This document shows positions 53,081-63,073 of a DNA stretch of 64,000 nucleotides, in pieces. Every line of letters begins with the position of its first letter. Positions within the stretch are counted from its first letter, which is position 1. The translations under genes were made by a program, and so were the position numbers. The stretch comes from JAHEFT01 sp963700705 (lineage in GTDB: Bacteria > Pseudomonadota > Gammaproteobacteria > Xanthomonadales > SZUA-36), in assembly GCA_963700705.1 (NCBI GenBank), contig CAVOYQ010000017.1, positions 108,109-172,108 of the forward strand. Reading direction: 5' to 3'. The notes below the pieces were generated by a model. The model was not told the origin of the DNA, did no database searches, and saw only the letters and a list, made by a program, of their open reading frames with translations.

Positions 53081-53391
53081 GGAAATCGAATTTTCAGGTT
53101 CTGCTTACTTTGCCCACCAGACCGCACTATTGGCGCTCCCCGGGACGCGCGTTACTCCGGGCATCCCTGCCCTTCGCCCCTTCGGGGCCGTCTGCCGCTT
53201 CGCTGCGACGTTCCAAATTCGCTCCCGGCGAATTGGTCAGCCACTCGGCCATCTCTCCGGAAATCAAGTTTTGACTGAAATAGTTCAGATTTTTCACACC
53301 CGAACCCGGAGGGGTATTCTAAACGTTTGTCTTTTACGCTGAAACAGGAAATTCACCGGCAATGCCGGTGCATGAATTCCAGTGCTGGCTA
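53081..53391. other. Intergenic region between tRNA-Ser and csrA
   Basis: 310 bases with no supported gene. It contains degenerate pieces also seen at 52500-52600 (CTTCGGGGCCGTCTGCCGCT-like, AAATTCGCTCCCGGCGAATT) and the partial tRNA copy at 53238-53265. Any tRNA-Ser promoter would lie at its left end, but none is clear by eye. Confidence 0.5.
53238..53265 (-). repeat. Duplicate of tRNA-Ser 5' end
   Basis: CAGCCACTCGGCCATCTCTC and the next eight bases (CGGAAATC) repeat 53060-53087, that is the D arm, 5' acceptor strand and leader of tRNA-Ser. The rest of this copy is replaced by CTCCCGGCGAATTGGT. Confidence 0.85.
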
Positions 53392-53592
53392 TCAGTGGTC
53401 TTCTGCGGGGTGCGCTGCTCCGTCGGAGCGCTCTTTCAGAATCCGTTGATAAATCTCTTCCCGGTGTACCTGCACATCGGGCGGTGCCTCGATGCCGATA
53501 CGTATCTGATTTCCTTTAACACCCAAAACTGTAACGGTGACGTTGTCACCAATGACAAGTTTCTCTCCAATTCTTCTTGTCAGAATGAGCAT
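53392..53592 (-). CDS. csrA: Carbon storage regulator CsrA
   Basis: 66 residues: MLILTRRIGEKLVIGDNVTVTVLGVKGNQIRIGIEAPPDVQVHREEIYQRI, the full CsrA/RsmA core with the RNA-binding residues at both ends. It binds GGA motifs in mRNA leaders and controls carbon storage, motility and biofilm genes after transcription. Downstream of alaS by 164 bases, room for its own promoter. Confidence 0.97.
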   Translation of the reverse strand: MLILTRRIGEKLVIGDNVTVTVLGVKGNQIRIGIEAPPDVQVHREEIYQRILKERSDGAAHPAEDH

Positions 53593-53756
53593 ATTAACCT
53601 TCCTTTGGTTTCGGACACATCATGTATCCGCGCTATTCTTGTCTTCTACGCTTATGCCAAAACCATCGCGAGACGATTAAATTGCAATGGACGCCCTGCT
53701 CAGGCAGCCATTGCACCAATTCCCTTCGTTACGGCGCAACTCCGGGTCAGCTATTT

Positions 53757-56399
53757 TCAGCGACCCAATTTTGTACCGTATATTAGCGCCCCGTCCAGAT
53801 TTTCCGGTTGGGACCCGCCGGCTTGGGCAAAATCCGGGCGTCCTCCGCCCTTGCCGCCGACTTGTTGTGCGACGAAGTTTACCAGATTGCCGGCCTGAAT
53901 CCGAGCAAGTAAATCCTGGCTGACTCCAACAGCCAATCTGACCTTGCCGTTTTCAGCACTGCCTATGGCGACCACTGCGGTTCCGAGCCGGTCTTTGAGC
54001 CGGTCCACGGTATCCCGAAGCGCCTTGGGGTCAACGCCATCGAGCCGGGCTGCCAGCACTTTGATGCCGTTGATATCCACAGCGGAACCCAGCAGTTCGT
54101 CTCCGCTGGCGCTGGCGATCTTCGATTTCAGCTCCTCGACTTCCTTTTCCAGCGATCTGCTGCGCTCCAGTATCTGACCCAGCCTGTCTTCCACGGCTTC
54201 CGGCGCGATTTTCAAGACGTTGGCCACTTCCTTCAACTGTGAATCGATGGTCTGAATTCGCTGCACGGCTGATTCTCCGGCCACGGCCACAATCCGGCGG
54301 ATACCCGCCGCGATGGCTGATTCCTCGACAATCTTGAACTGGCCGATATCACCCACACGATTCACATGGGTGCCGCCACACAATTCAATCGAGAAATCAC
54401 CGAAGCGCAATACGCGCACCCGGTCCCCGTATTTCTCGCCAAACAGGGCCGTTGCTCCGGTCTGCAGGGCATCGTCAAAGCTCATCACCTGCACATCCGC
54501 GTCCGGATTGGCGCGGATTTCACGGTTCACGATGCGTTCAATCTCGGCCAGTTCGGCCACCGTCACCGCACGCGGGTGCGTGAAGTCGAAACGAAGGTGC
54601 TCCGGCGCGACCAGCGAACCGCGCTGTTCGACATGGGCGCCAAGCACCTGCTTCAACGCGGCATGCAGCAGGTGAGTCGCCGAGTGATGCAGCACGATGG
54701 CCTGGCGCCGTGTCTTGTCAACCTCGGCCACGACTGCGTCCCCGGCTTTCAGATGACCGTTGCCGAGCTTCCCGATGTGTCCGAAAAAGACGCCGGCGAT
54801 CTTGATCGTGTCCTGGACTTCGAACACGTTTTCGCCACAACGGATCAAACCGGTGTCCCCCACCTGCCCGCCCGACTCCGCGTAGAAAGGGGTTTTATCC
54901 AACAGGAGCACGGCCTCTTCACCGGCAGAGAGTTGCTCTACCTGCTCTCCGTCGACCAGGATGGCCGTGATCAGGGAATCGGCAGGTTTCCAGCTGCTGA
55001 TAACCAAGGAACTCGGTAGGCTTTTGATTTTTAATGGTTTCTGCTGAAATCTGGGCTTGTTGGGCAAACTTGCCCGAGGATCGCCCGCGCTCCTGCTGCT
55101 TTGCCATTTCCTGCTGGAACCCGGCCTCATCAACTTCGAGCTTGTTTTCCCGGGCAATGTCCTGGGTCAGGTCCAGCGGGAAATCCATAGGTGTCGTACA
55201 GCAGGAAGGCGGTGCTGCCATCAATTTGACCACCTTCCGAGCCGGAGGCTTTCGCGATAACATCCCTCAGAATGCCCATGCCGGTGTCCAGGGTGCGCGA
55301 GAAGCGCTCCTCTTCTTCCAGCAGGGTCGTGCTGATCAATTCCGATTTCCGCTTCAGTTCCGGGTAGGCATCACCCATCTGTTCCACCAGCGGCTCCACC
55401 ATTTTGTGGAAGAAGGGTTGCTTGACACCCAGCTTGTAGCCATGCCGGATGGCGCGGCGGATGATGCGGCGCAGCACGTAGCCGCGGCCGTCACGCGAAG
55501 GAACCACCCCGTCTGCCACCAGGAATGCACAGGCGCGAATGTGGTCGGCGATGACATTCAGGGACGCGTTTTCCGCGTCGGCACAAGCCGTCAGCCTGGC
55601 GGCAGCTTCGGTCAGGGCGCGAAACAGGTCAATCCTGGTAATTGCTGTGCTGGTGCTGCAAAACGGCAGCCAGTCGTTCCAGGCCCATACCGGTATCGAC
55701 GCAGGGTGCCGGCAACGGGTTCATGCTGCCATCGGCCGCCCGGTCGAACTGCATGAACACCAGGTTCCAGATCTCGATATAGCGGTCGCCGTCCTCATCG
55801 GGCGAACCCGGTGGCCCGCCGGCCACAGCGGGGCCGTGATCATAGAAGATTTCCGTGCAGGGCCCACAGGGACCGGTATCGCCCATGGCCCAGAAATTGT
55901 CGCTTTCGAACTTGGCCCCGCCCGGCTTGTCACCGATCCGGATCACCCGCTCTTTCGGGACGCCGATATCATTAACCCAGATGTCGTGCGCCTCGTCATC
56001 GGTTTCGTACACGGTCACCCATAACCGGTCCGGCTCCAGCCCGTAGACCTCGGTCAGCAACTCCCAGGCAAAGCGGATGGCGTCTTCCTTGAAATAGTCA
56101 CCAAAACTGAAGTTACCCAGCATCTCGAAAAACGTGTGGTGACGGGCGGTGTAACCCACCTGGTCGAGGTCATTGTGCTTGCCGCCGGCGCGCACACATC
56201 GCTGGGAAGTCGCTGCACGCTTGTAGTTCCGCTTTTCCGCGCCGAGGAACACGTCCTTGAACTGGACCATGCCGGCGTTGGTGAACAGCAAAGTGGGGTC
56301 GTTGGCCGGGACCAGCGGGCTTGAAGCCACTGTTTCGTGCCCCTTGGCACTGAAAAAATCCAGGAATTCCCGGCGGATTTGGTTGGTTGATTTCACCAT
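53757..56399 (-). CDS. alaS: Alanyl-tRNA synthetase (three frameshifts)
   Basis: About 879 residues reconstructed, near the E. coli length. Aminoacylation domain: FLDFFSAKGHETVASSPLVPANDPTLLFTNAGMVQFKDVFLG, RHHTFFEMLGNFSFGDYFK, GDTGPCGPCTEI and DTGMGLERL. Editing domain: HHSATHLLHAALKQVLGAHVEQRGS and CGGTHVNRVGDIG; C-Ala domain with the GGKGGGRPDFAQAGG tail. Extra bases near 55630 (CAGGATTGAC), 55185 (CCC) and 54985 (AAACC) break the frame in an essential gene, so error is likely. The ATG is at 56397-56399. Confidence 0.95.
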
Positions 56400-56496
56400 G
56401 GTTTTTCTGGCCTCGCGACCCTGCAGTTGGTTATTCTGAATGTGTGACCGGAGTGTACCTAATCCAAGGTGGAATGAGTACGGTTGACTAAGACTG

Positions 56497-56994
56497 TCAA
56501 TCCTCGGTCCGCTTTGGTGCAATGTGCAGGTTAAGGGCATCCATGGCCTGGTCGTGGGTAAATCCCCGGCTCAGCAGCCGGCGGTAATATTTCTTCTTCG
56601 CGTCAAAATCGATCACCCCGGCGTGCTGGCGATCCAGCCACTGCACAGCGAGATCAGACCATTCGTGCGAACGGGCTTCCAGTTCACGGGAGATCAGTGA
56701 ATCGGAGACTCCCTTGGAGCGCAGGGCCGCCTTGATTTTTAACGGTCCCTGGAATCGTTGCAGGCGAAAACGGACAAAAGACTCGACAAAGCGATCGTCT
56801 GACAGCAGGTTCTCCGCCACCAGGGCGTCGATCAGCACATCGACATCGGATGCATCCGGCCATTTCTGGCAAAGCCTCTGGCCCAATTCGAAAATGCTGT
56901 ACTCACGGCGGCCCAGCAGGCGATAAGCAAACGCCCTCATCTCGTTGAGTGAGGGCGCATCCTTTTCTTCAGAAATCAAAATACTAACCCGCAT
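56497..56994 (-). CDS. recX: RecA regulator RecX
   Basis: 165 residues: AFAYRLLGRREYSIFELGQRLCQKW, the three-helix repeats, and LSDDRFVESFVRFRLQRFQGPLKIKAALRSKGVS, then AVQWLDRQ and KYYRRLLSRGFTHDQAMDAL. RecX binds inside the RecA groove and limits filament growth. It lies between recA and alaS on the same strand, the classic order. Confidence 0.95.
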   Translation of the reverse strand: MRVSILISEEKDAPSLNEMRAFAYRLLGRREYSIFELGQRLCQKWPDASDVDVLIDALVAENLLSDDRFVESFVRFRLQRFQGPLKIKAALRSKGVSDSLISRELEARSHEWSDLAVQWLDRQHAGVIDFDAKKKYYRRLLSRGFTHDQAMDALNLHIAPKRTED

Positions 56995-57229
56995 ATTGCA
57001 CCAAGGCGGACCGGTGATTGATGAATCCGGTTTTCATACAACGTCTTAACAAAGATTTTGCGGTTTTCCTGCGTATACACCTTGTCCTATCCGGTTTTAC
57101 AGTGCATCTGGCTTCACAGTATGCCCGATCCTTCTCAAACCATAGCTACGGCCATGGTATTTCGAACGATCGAACAAACTGTTTCGCCAGCTACCCGGTA
57201 AATTCCGGATCCTTGGTGCAATATGCGGG

Positions 57230-58262
57230 CTAACCGGCGACAGGTTCTTCCTTTGCCGGTTTGCCGTGGAGCAGTCGGCAACAGTTCAGCCCGCACCTGT
57301 TGTTCAATGCTGGCTGCCATTTCAGGATTGTCCTTCAGGAACTGCCGGACATTTTCCTTGCCTTGCCCGATGCGGTCCCCCTGGTAGCTGTACCAGGCGC
57401 CTGATTTGTCGACAAAACCATGCTGCACGCCCAGTTCGATCAACTCGCCTTCACGGGAAATGCCCTGGCCATAAAGAATCTCGAATTCGGCCTGCTTGAA
57501 CGGCGGAGCCATCTTGTTTTTCACTACCTTGACGCGGGTCTGGTTGCCGACCACTTCATCACCCTGCTTGAGTGCGCCGATCCGGCGAATGTCCAGGCGG
57601 ATGGAAGCGTAGAATTTAAGCGCGTTACCACCCGTGGTGGTTTCCGGACTGCCGAACATAACACCGATTTTCATGCGGATCTGGTTGATGAATATCACCA
57701 TGCAATTGGAGCGCTTGATGTTGCCGGTAAGTTTACGCAAAGCCTGTGACATCAGCCTGGCCTGCAGGCCAACGTGCGAATCACCCATGTCGCCTTCGAT
57801 TTCCGCCTTGGGCGTCAGGGCCGCGACCGAATCCACGACGACCATGTCGACTGCGCCGGAGCGCACCAGCATATCGACGATCTCAAGCGCCTGCTCACCG
57901 GTGTCCGGTTGCGACACCAGCAAGTCCTCGACGTTGACACCGAGTTTTTCCGCATAGCCCGGGTCCAGGGCGTGTTCGGCATCCACGAATGCCGCCGTGC
58001 CGCCGGCTTTCTGGCATTCTGCGATGGCATGCAGGGTCATGGTGGTTTTACCGCTGGACTCGGGGCCGTAAATCTCGACTACCCGGCCCTTGGGTAATCC
58101 GCCGATCCCCAGCGCCACGTCCAGCATCAGGGACCCGGAAGATACCACCTGAATGCCCTCCGGAACCGTGGCATCCCCCATGCGCATGATGGCGCCCTTG
58201 CCAAATTGGCGTTCGATTTGCTGGAGCGCCGCTGCCAAAGCCTGTTTTCTGTTGTCGTCCAT
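57230..58262 (-). CDS. recA: Recombinase RecA (one frameshift near the C-terminus)
   Basis: About 343 residues. MDDNRKQALAAALQQIERQFGKGAIMRMGD, Walker A GPESSGKTTMTLHAIAE, Walker B VDMVVVDSVAALTPKAEIEGD, L1 MSQALRKLTGNIKRSN, L2 GVMFGSPETTTGGNALKFYASIRLDIRRIG. It drives strand exchange and LexA cleavage. An extra C in GCTCCACGGC near the 3' end (about 57275) hides the normal end GKPAKEEPVAG with TAG at 57230-57232. GGAGAGGAAC precedes the ATG. I did not find a certain LexA box by eye. Confidence 0.96.
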
Positions 58263-58393
58263 GTTCCTCTCCGTGGTTTTTATGCCGGCAATTATGACAC
58301 AGCCCAAAGTACCTCTTCAGCCCAAATTTGCCTGCCGGGTTCAATTCTTACGCAGGAAATGTCGAAAATGCGCATCGCCCGCGGTCCCTGGAC

Positions 58394-58915
58394 CTATTGT
58401 CCAGCTTTCCAGTGCCCGATGGAATGGTATTCCACGCCGTTTCCGACATTGACCGACTCGACCAGGTCGAAGCCGCTGACCGACCATTCAATCGCTACGG
58501 GGTCGATTATCGGTGGTGCCGTTCTCAATTTGCGATAAAGCGTCACGTGAAATTCCCAGGGCTTCGGGTCGTGGCCGATTCCCGCATCCGCCAGCGCGCC
58601 GACCAGTGATTGCTGAAACTCCCTCAGTGCGGCCGGGACTTTCCTCACGCCCAGCCATAACACACCTGCCCGTTTGAACCGGCCGAGACAATCCAACTCG
58701 AGGCAACAAGGCTTCAGGGTCAGCCCGGAAGCAATCGCCCGGATTACCGGGATGGTGTCCTGCCGCTGCATGCCGAGGAAGGCCAGGGTCGCGTGGAATT
58801 GATGCGGTCTGGCCGCACGGCCTGATACCGGCAGGGAATCCTGGAGCTTCTCGATCCGGTTTATCACTGCCTGGTCGGGCACCAGCGCAAAAAACAGGCG
58901 GTGGTCGGCTTTCAT
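58394..58915 (-). CDS. thpR: RNA 2',3'-cyclic phosphodiesterase (LigT/ThpR)
   Basis: About 173 residues. Two HxTx motifs define the 2H fold: HQFHATLAFLGMQ and EFHVTLYRKLR; MKADHRLFFALVPDQAV and GRFKRAGVLWLGV also fit. ThpR opens 2',3'-cyclic phosphates on RNA and its in vivo role is unclear. It overlaps the pncC/cinA stop by four bases. The upstream region used by a longer start belongs to that gene. Confidence 0.9.
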   Translation of the reverse strand: MKADHRLFFALVPDQAVINRIEKLQDSLPVSGRAARPHQFHATLAFLGMQRQDTIPVIRAIASGLTLKPCCLELDCLGRFKRAGVLWLGVRKVPAALREFQQSLVGALADAGIGHDPKPWEFHVTLYRKLRTAPPIIDPVAIEWSVSGFDLVESVNVGNGVEYHSIGHWKAGQ

Positions 58916-59419
58916 GACCCCAGGCGGGTAACCAGGCCCTGTAAGGCATGCGCCACGGAACATCGGCGAATCGCATCACGGTCGCCGGAGAAAGTGCATC
59001 ATTTCCGCCTCGGAATGGTCTGCGAGCGACCAGCCGAACCATACGGTCCCGACCGGCTTTTGCGGCGTACCGCCATCCGGCCCGGCCACTCCGGTAACCG
59101 CAACAGCAACCTCGACTCCGGCCCGCCCCGAGGCGCCCAGAGCCATTTGCAGCGCCACCTCCCGGCTGACGGCCCCGGCATGCCCAAGGGTAGCCGCATC
59201 GATCCCGAGAGAATCCTGCTTGGCTGCGTTGCTGTAGGTCACATAACCGCGTTCAAACCAGGCGGAACTGCCTGCCCGGTCGGTACAACACTTGGCGATC
59301 CATCCGCCGGTGCAGGATTCGGCGGAAACCATTTTCCAGCCCCTGGCCAGCAGCCCGGCGGACACCTCTTCAACCAGCCGGGCGAACTCATCATCGCCGG
59401 GAACGGTAAAGTCTTCCAC
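58912..59419 (-). CDS. pncC: NMN amidohydrolase, CinA C-terminal type (one frameshift)
   Basis: About 168 residues. SAESCTGGWIAKCCTDRAGSSAWFERGYVTYSNAAK, the catalytic Ser and Lys region, and VTGVAGPDGGTPQKPVGTVWFGW mark the CinA-C family, which deamidates nicotinamide mononucleotide to nicotinate mononucleotide. One extra C near 58985 ends the frame early; removing it gives HFSGDRDAIRRCSVAHALQGLVTRLGS with TGA overlapping the ThpR ATG. The span is 3n+1. Adjacent to recA, as in many Gammaproteobacteria. Confidence 0.93.
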
Positions 59420-59432
59420 GATTGCTTCCCTG

Positions 59433-59544
59433 ATCTTTCAGCACGGATGAACATTACGTTACACTTCCCGGGATGTCTTCACCAGCCCCACTCAAACCGG
59501 CAAAGAAATCTGCAGCAGCGCACGGGCACCACGCCATAATTTGA
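59433..59544 (+). pseudogene. Truncated duplicate of the mutS 5' end
   Basis: 59433-59533 matches 60337-60440, the leader and first codons of mutS, at about 80 percent. From the ATG at 59473 it reads MSSPAPLKPAKKSAAAHGHH and stops at 59544, against MSSPASLKPAEKSAKPASGH in mutS. The CarD-like module lies between the two copies. Confidence 0.8.
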
Positions 59545-59656
59545 GCCACTGAATATTAGTCAAAGGATGTACAGTACGCCGCGGGCGCTGGGAGCGCAGA
59601 AAAGGCTATTTCCCGACTGGTTTCCCTGGTTGCTGCCTATCGTCCAGGGCCTTGAG

Positions 59657-59705
59657 AAAAGAGGACGGGGCAAATTAATTTCTTAATTTGCCCCGTCCTC
59701 TTTTT
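59657..59705 (-). terminator. Long palindromic terminator-like hairpin
   Basis: A stem of about 20 bp (AAGAGGACGGGGCAAATTAA with its exact complement) and a 4-base loop is flanked by A and T runs, so it could end transcripts from both sides. It lies 35 bases after the CarD-like stop. The perfect arms with AATTTGCCCCGTCC also resemble mobile palindromes, so a repeat origin is possible. Confidence 0.75.
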
Positions 59706-59739
59706 CAGTCAGCCACCACGTACAAGCGGCCGATTTGGT

Positions 59740-60240
59740 TTAATTTTGTGTTGCCTGCGAAATCTGCTCCAGCGCTTCTGAAGGCGTCTTGCCTAAGGCA
59801 TTGGCCAGTTCTTCAGCCAGCAATTCGCCCGATTGCTTGAAGTGCTTGCGATCTGCCGCACTGAGAGTGCCTTCATCCTGGCGAACCCGCAGGTTTTTAT
59901 AAACTTCAGCGTAACGCAGCGGTTCGCCTTGTTCCATTTTCAGTTGGTGAGCCGTCGCCCGGGGTTTCCACTGGTTGCTGACTTTGCCTTTCCAGGTTTT
60001 CAGATGAGCCAGGAGTTTTTTGGCCTCTCTTAAGCTCATGGGCTTACGAATCATTTCGTCCAGTTGGTTTTCGCGCAACATCATGGTGAGACTGTCACGT
60101 TTGAAGAATATCTTGGCGAAACGGGTGCCATTTTCGCCGGAAAAGCTGCGTTTGCGGATGGATTGAACTTTGCCAATGCCATGGTGGGGGTGGTGGATAC
60201 GGTCGCCTTGAGTAATTGTAATAAATTTCTCCTCGGACAT
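59740..60240 (-). CDS. CarD/CdnL-like transcription regulator
   Basis: About 166 residues. ITQGDRIHHPHHGIGKVQSIRKRSFSG is the Tudor-like RNA-polymerase interacting domain of CarD_TRCF proteins; IFFKRDSLTMMLRENQLDEMIRKPMSLREAKKLLAHL continues it, and the helical C-terminal part (GEPLRYAEVYKNLRVRQDEGTLSAADRKHF) is like that of CdnL. CarD proteins bind RNAP beta and stabilise open complexes. It stands alone between two copies of the mutS leader and is richer in A/T than its neighbours, suggesting insertion. A TTG at 60246 is a less likely start. Confidence 0.82.
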   Translation of the reverse strand: MSEEKFITITQGDRIHHPHHGIGKVQSIRKRSFSGENGTRFAKIFFKRDSLTMMLRENQLDEMIRKPMSLREAKKLLAHLKTWKGKVSNQWKPRATAHQLKMEQGEPLRYAEVYKNLRVRQDEGTLSAADRKHFKQSGELLAEELANALGKTPSEALEQISQATQN

Positions 60241-60375
60241 GAACAAAAAGAGCAGGATTAAATATATATATGAAACAGTATCTTACACGATTCTCGCCAA
60301 AATAGCAAGAATGGGTTTGGCGATATGCTTGCCTGGTCTTTCAGCACGGATAAACATTACGTTGCACTTCTCCAG

Positions 60376-62976
60376 ATGTCTTCACCAGCCTCTCTAAAAC
60401 CGGCAGAAAAGTCCGCAAAACCAGCCTCCGGGCACACTCCCCTGATGCAGCAGTATTTCGGTATCAAGTCCGAATTTCCCGGATACGATATTGCTGTTCC
60501 GGATGGGCGATTTCTACGAAGTTTTTTTTGACGACGCCCGCAAAGCCGCAAAATTGCTGGACATCACGTTGACCACCCGGGGTGAATCCGGCGGCGCACC
60601 GATCCCGATGGCGGGCGTTCCCTATCACGCGCTGGACGGCTACCTGGCGCGGCTGGTCCGCCTGGGAGAGTCGGCGGCGATCTGCGAACAGGTCAGCGAG
60701 CCGACACCGGGCAAAGGGCTGGTGGAACGCAAGGTTGTGCGGGTCGTGACGCCGGGGACCATCACCGAAGAGGCCCTGCTCGAGTCACGGCAGGAAAACC
60801 TGCTGGCGGCGCTGGCTGGAAGCGGAAATGACCTGGCGCTGTCCTGGCTGGAACTCGCGTCCGGCCGGTTCGTGGTCCATCCACTGTGTTCACTGGATGA
60901 GGTCGAAGCGCAGCTCGAGCGTCTGCGGCCTGCCGAACTGCTGATCCCCGAAGGAATGAAACTGCCCTTTGCCGGCGCCAACCGGGTCCGTGAACGGGCG
61001 CCCTGGAAATTTGACGCCCGGCAGGCGGAAAAAATGCTCTGCGAACAATTCGGAACGTCCGACCTGAGAGGCTTTGGCATCGAGGAAATGCCTGTGGCCG
61101 TTGCCGCCGCGGGCGTATTGCTGGATTACCTGCAGGAAACCCAGCGCACCGCCCTGCCCCATTTACGCAGCATCCAGCTCGAACAGCGGGATGAATTTCT
61201 GCACCTGGACGCGATCAGCCGGCGCAACCTGGAAATCGAAACCAGCCTGGGGGGCGACAAGCGCGCGACGCTGGTGGGCGTCATCGATTCTTCGGTGACG
61301 GCCATGGGCGGACGCCTGCTGCGCCGATGGCTCGGCAACCCGCTGCGCAACCGGGAAACGCTGGCCAGGCGGCACGCCGCCATTGGCGCCTTGCTGGCCG
61401 GACAACGGTACGAGCAATTCCGCGAAGAATTGCGGGGCGTTGGCGACGTCGAACGCATCCTGTCGCGGATTGCACTGGCGACCGCCCGGCCACGGGACCT
61501 GACGACCTTGCGTCATGCCCTGGTCGCGATGCCGCGGCTTGCCGCGACGCTCCAGCAGGGAGATACCGAATTGCAGCAGGCGGTAGGCGATCTGCCGGTC
61601 TTTCCGGACCTGCTGGACCTGCTCGAACGGGCGATCATCGAAGAACCCCCGGTACTGATTCGCGACGGCGGCGTCATCGCCCGCGGCTATGACGAAGAAC
61701 TGGACGGACTGCGGGGACTGTCGGAGAACGCCAGTGATTTTCTGCTTCGCTACGAAAAAGCCCAGAAGGAGCAAACCGGGATCCCCAGCCTGAAAGTGGG
61801 CTATAACCGGGTACACGGCTATTACATAGAAATCACGCATACGCACACGCACCTGGTGCCCGCTGCGTACACGCGTAAACAGACCCTGAAAGGCGCTGAA
61901 CGCTATATCACGGACGAGCTGAAAACGTTTGAAGACCAGGTTTTGTCCAGCCGCGAACGCGCCCTTGCGCGGGAAAAACAGTGTTACAGCGAACTTTTGA
62001 CCCGGCTGCTGGGTGAACTGGACCCCCTGCAGGAGATGGCCGCCAGGCTTTCACGCCTTGACGTGTTATGCGCTTTTGCCGAGCGCGCAGCCCGGCTTGA
62101 CCTGGTGAAACCGGAACTGACCGGGCAGGATGGCCTGGATATCGTGGCGGCCGTCACCCGGTGGTCGAGCAGATCCAGCAGGAGCCGTTTACACCCAATG
62201 ACATCCGGCTGGATACGCAGACCCGGATGCTGATCATTACCGGGCCCAATATGGGCGGCAAGTCTACCTATATGCGCCAGACCGCCCTGATCATCCTGCT
62301 CGCCTATGCCGGAAGCTGGGTCCCGGCCCAATCCGCGGTGATTGGCCCGATCGACCGGATTTTTACCCGGATCGGGGCCGGCGACGACCTGGCCCGCGGG
62401 CGGTCAACCTTCATGGTGGAAATGTCGGAAACCGCCAATATCCTGCACAACGCCACCCGGAACAGCCTGGTCCTGATGGACGAAGTAGGTCGCGGCACCA
62501 GCACGTATGACGGTCTTGCGTTGGCCTGGGCCTGTGCCGTTCATCTCGCCCGCCGCGTAGGAGCTTACACCCTGTTTGCCACCCATTATTTCGAATTGAC
62601 CCGGCTCGGCGAGTCGGAACCATCCGTTGCCAACGTGCACCTGCGGGCCGTCGAGCACAAGGATCGAATCGTATTCCTCCATTCCGTGCAGGACGGGCCG
62701 GCCAGCCAAAGCTATGGCTTGCAGGTCGCGGCGCTGGCCGGAATCCCGGTAACGGTATTGAAGCAGGCACGGCAACACCTGGCGCTGCTGGAACGCCAGC
62801 AACATGCGGATGAGCCGCAGTTGGGCTTGTTTGACCCCGCGGCTTTTGTCGAGGCCGATGAGGTTCCCGATGCACCCGCTGACGGGGAACTGCGGGAAAA
62901 ACTGGCAGAAATTGATCCGGATACCCTGACGCCGCGCGAGGCGCTGGCGCTGCTTTACGAATTGAAAGAATTGTAG
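60376..62976 (+). CDS. mutS: DNA mismatch repair protein MutS (two frameshifts)
   Basis: About 866 residues reconstructed. Mismatch-binding domain: HTPLMQQYFGIKSEFP, then after the break LLFRMGDFYEVFFDDARKAAKLLDITLTTRG with the Phe-x-Glu (FYE) wedge. The clamp region follows (GYNRVHGYYIEITHTHTHLVP), and the ATPase has ITGPNMGGKSTYMRQTALI, FMVEMSETANIL, LVLMDEVGRGTSTYDGLALAWA and FATHYFELT. One extra C near 60478 and one missing G near 62155 (GCGGCCGT for GCGGGCCGT) compensate, so the span is 3n. The TAG stop lies in a GTAGGAG sequence. Confidence 0.95.
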
Positions 62977-63064
62977 GAGCGTTAACATCGTTGGAGCGGC
63001 CCATGGCCGCGATCAAGCTCTGTGCCAAAGAGGTTCAGATATCGCGGCCATGGGCCGCTCCAAC
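62973..63064. repeat. REP palindrome pair
   Basis: GTTGGAGCGGCCCATGGCCG (from 62990) and its inverse, ending at 63064, flank a 27-base spacer between the convergent mutS and hslR genes. A half-unit GTAGGAGCG at 62973 overlaps the mutS stop. Confidence 0.88.
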
Positions 63065-63073
63065 GATTCGATT

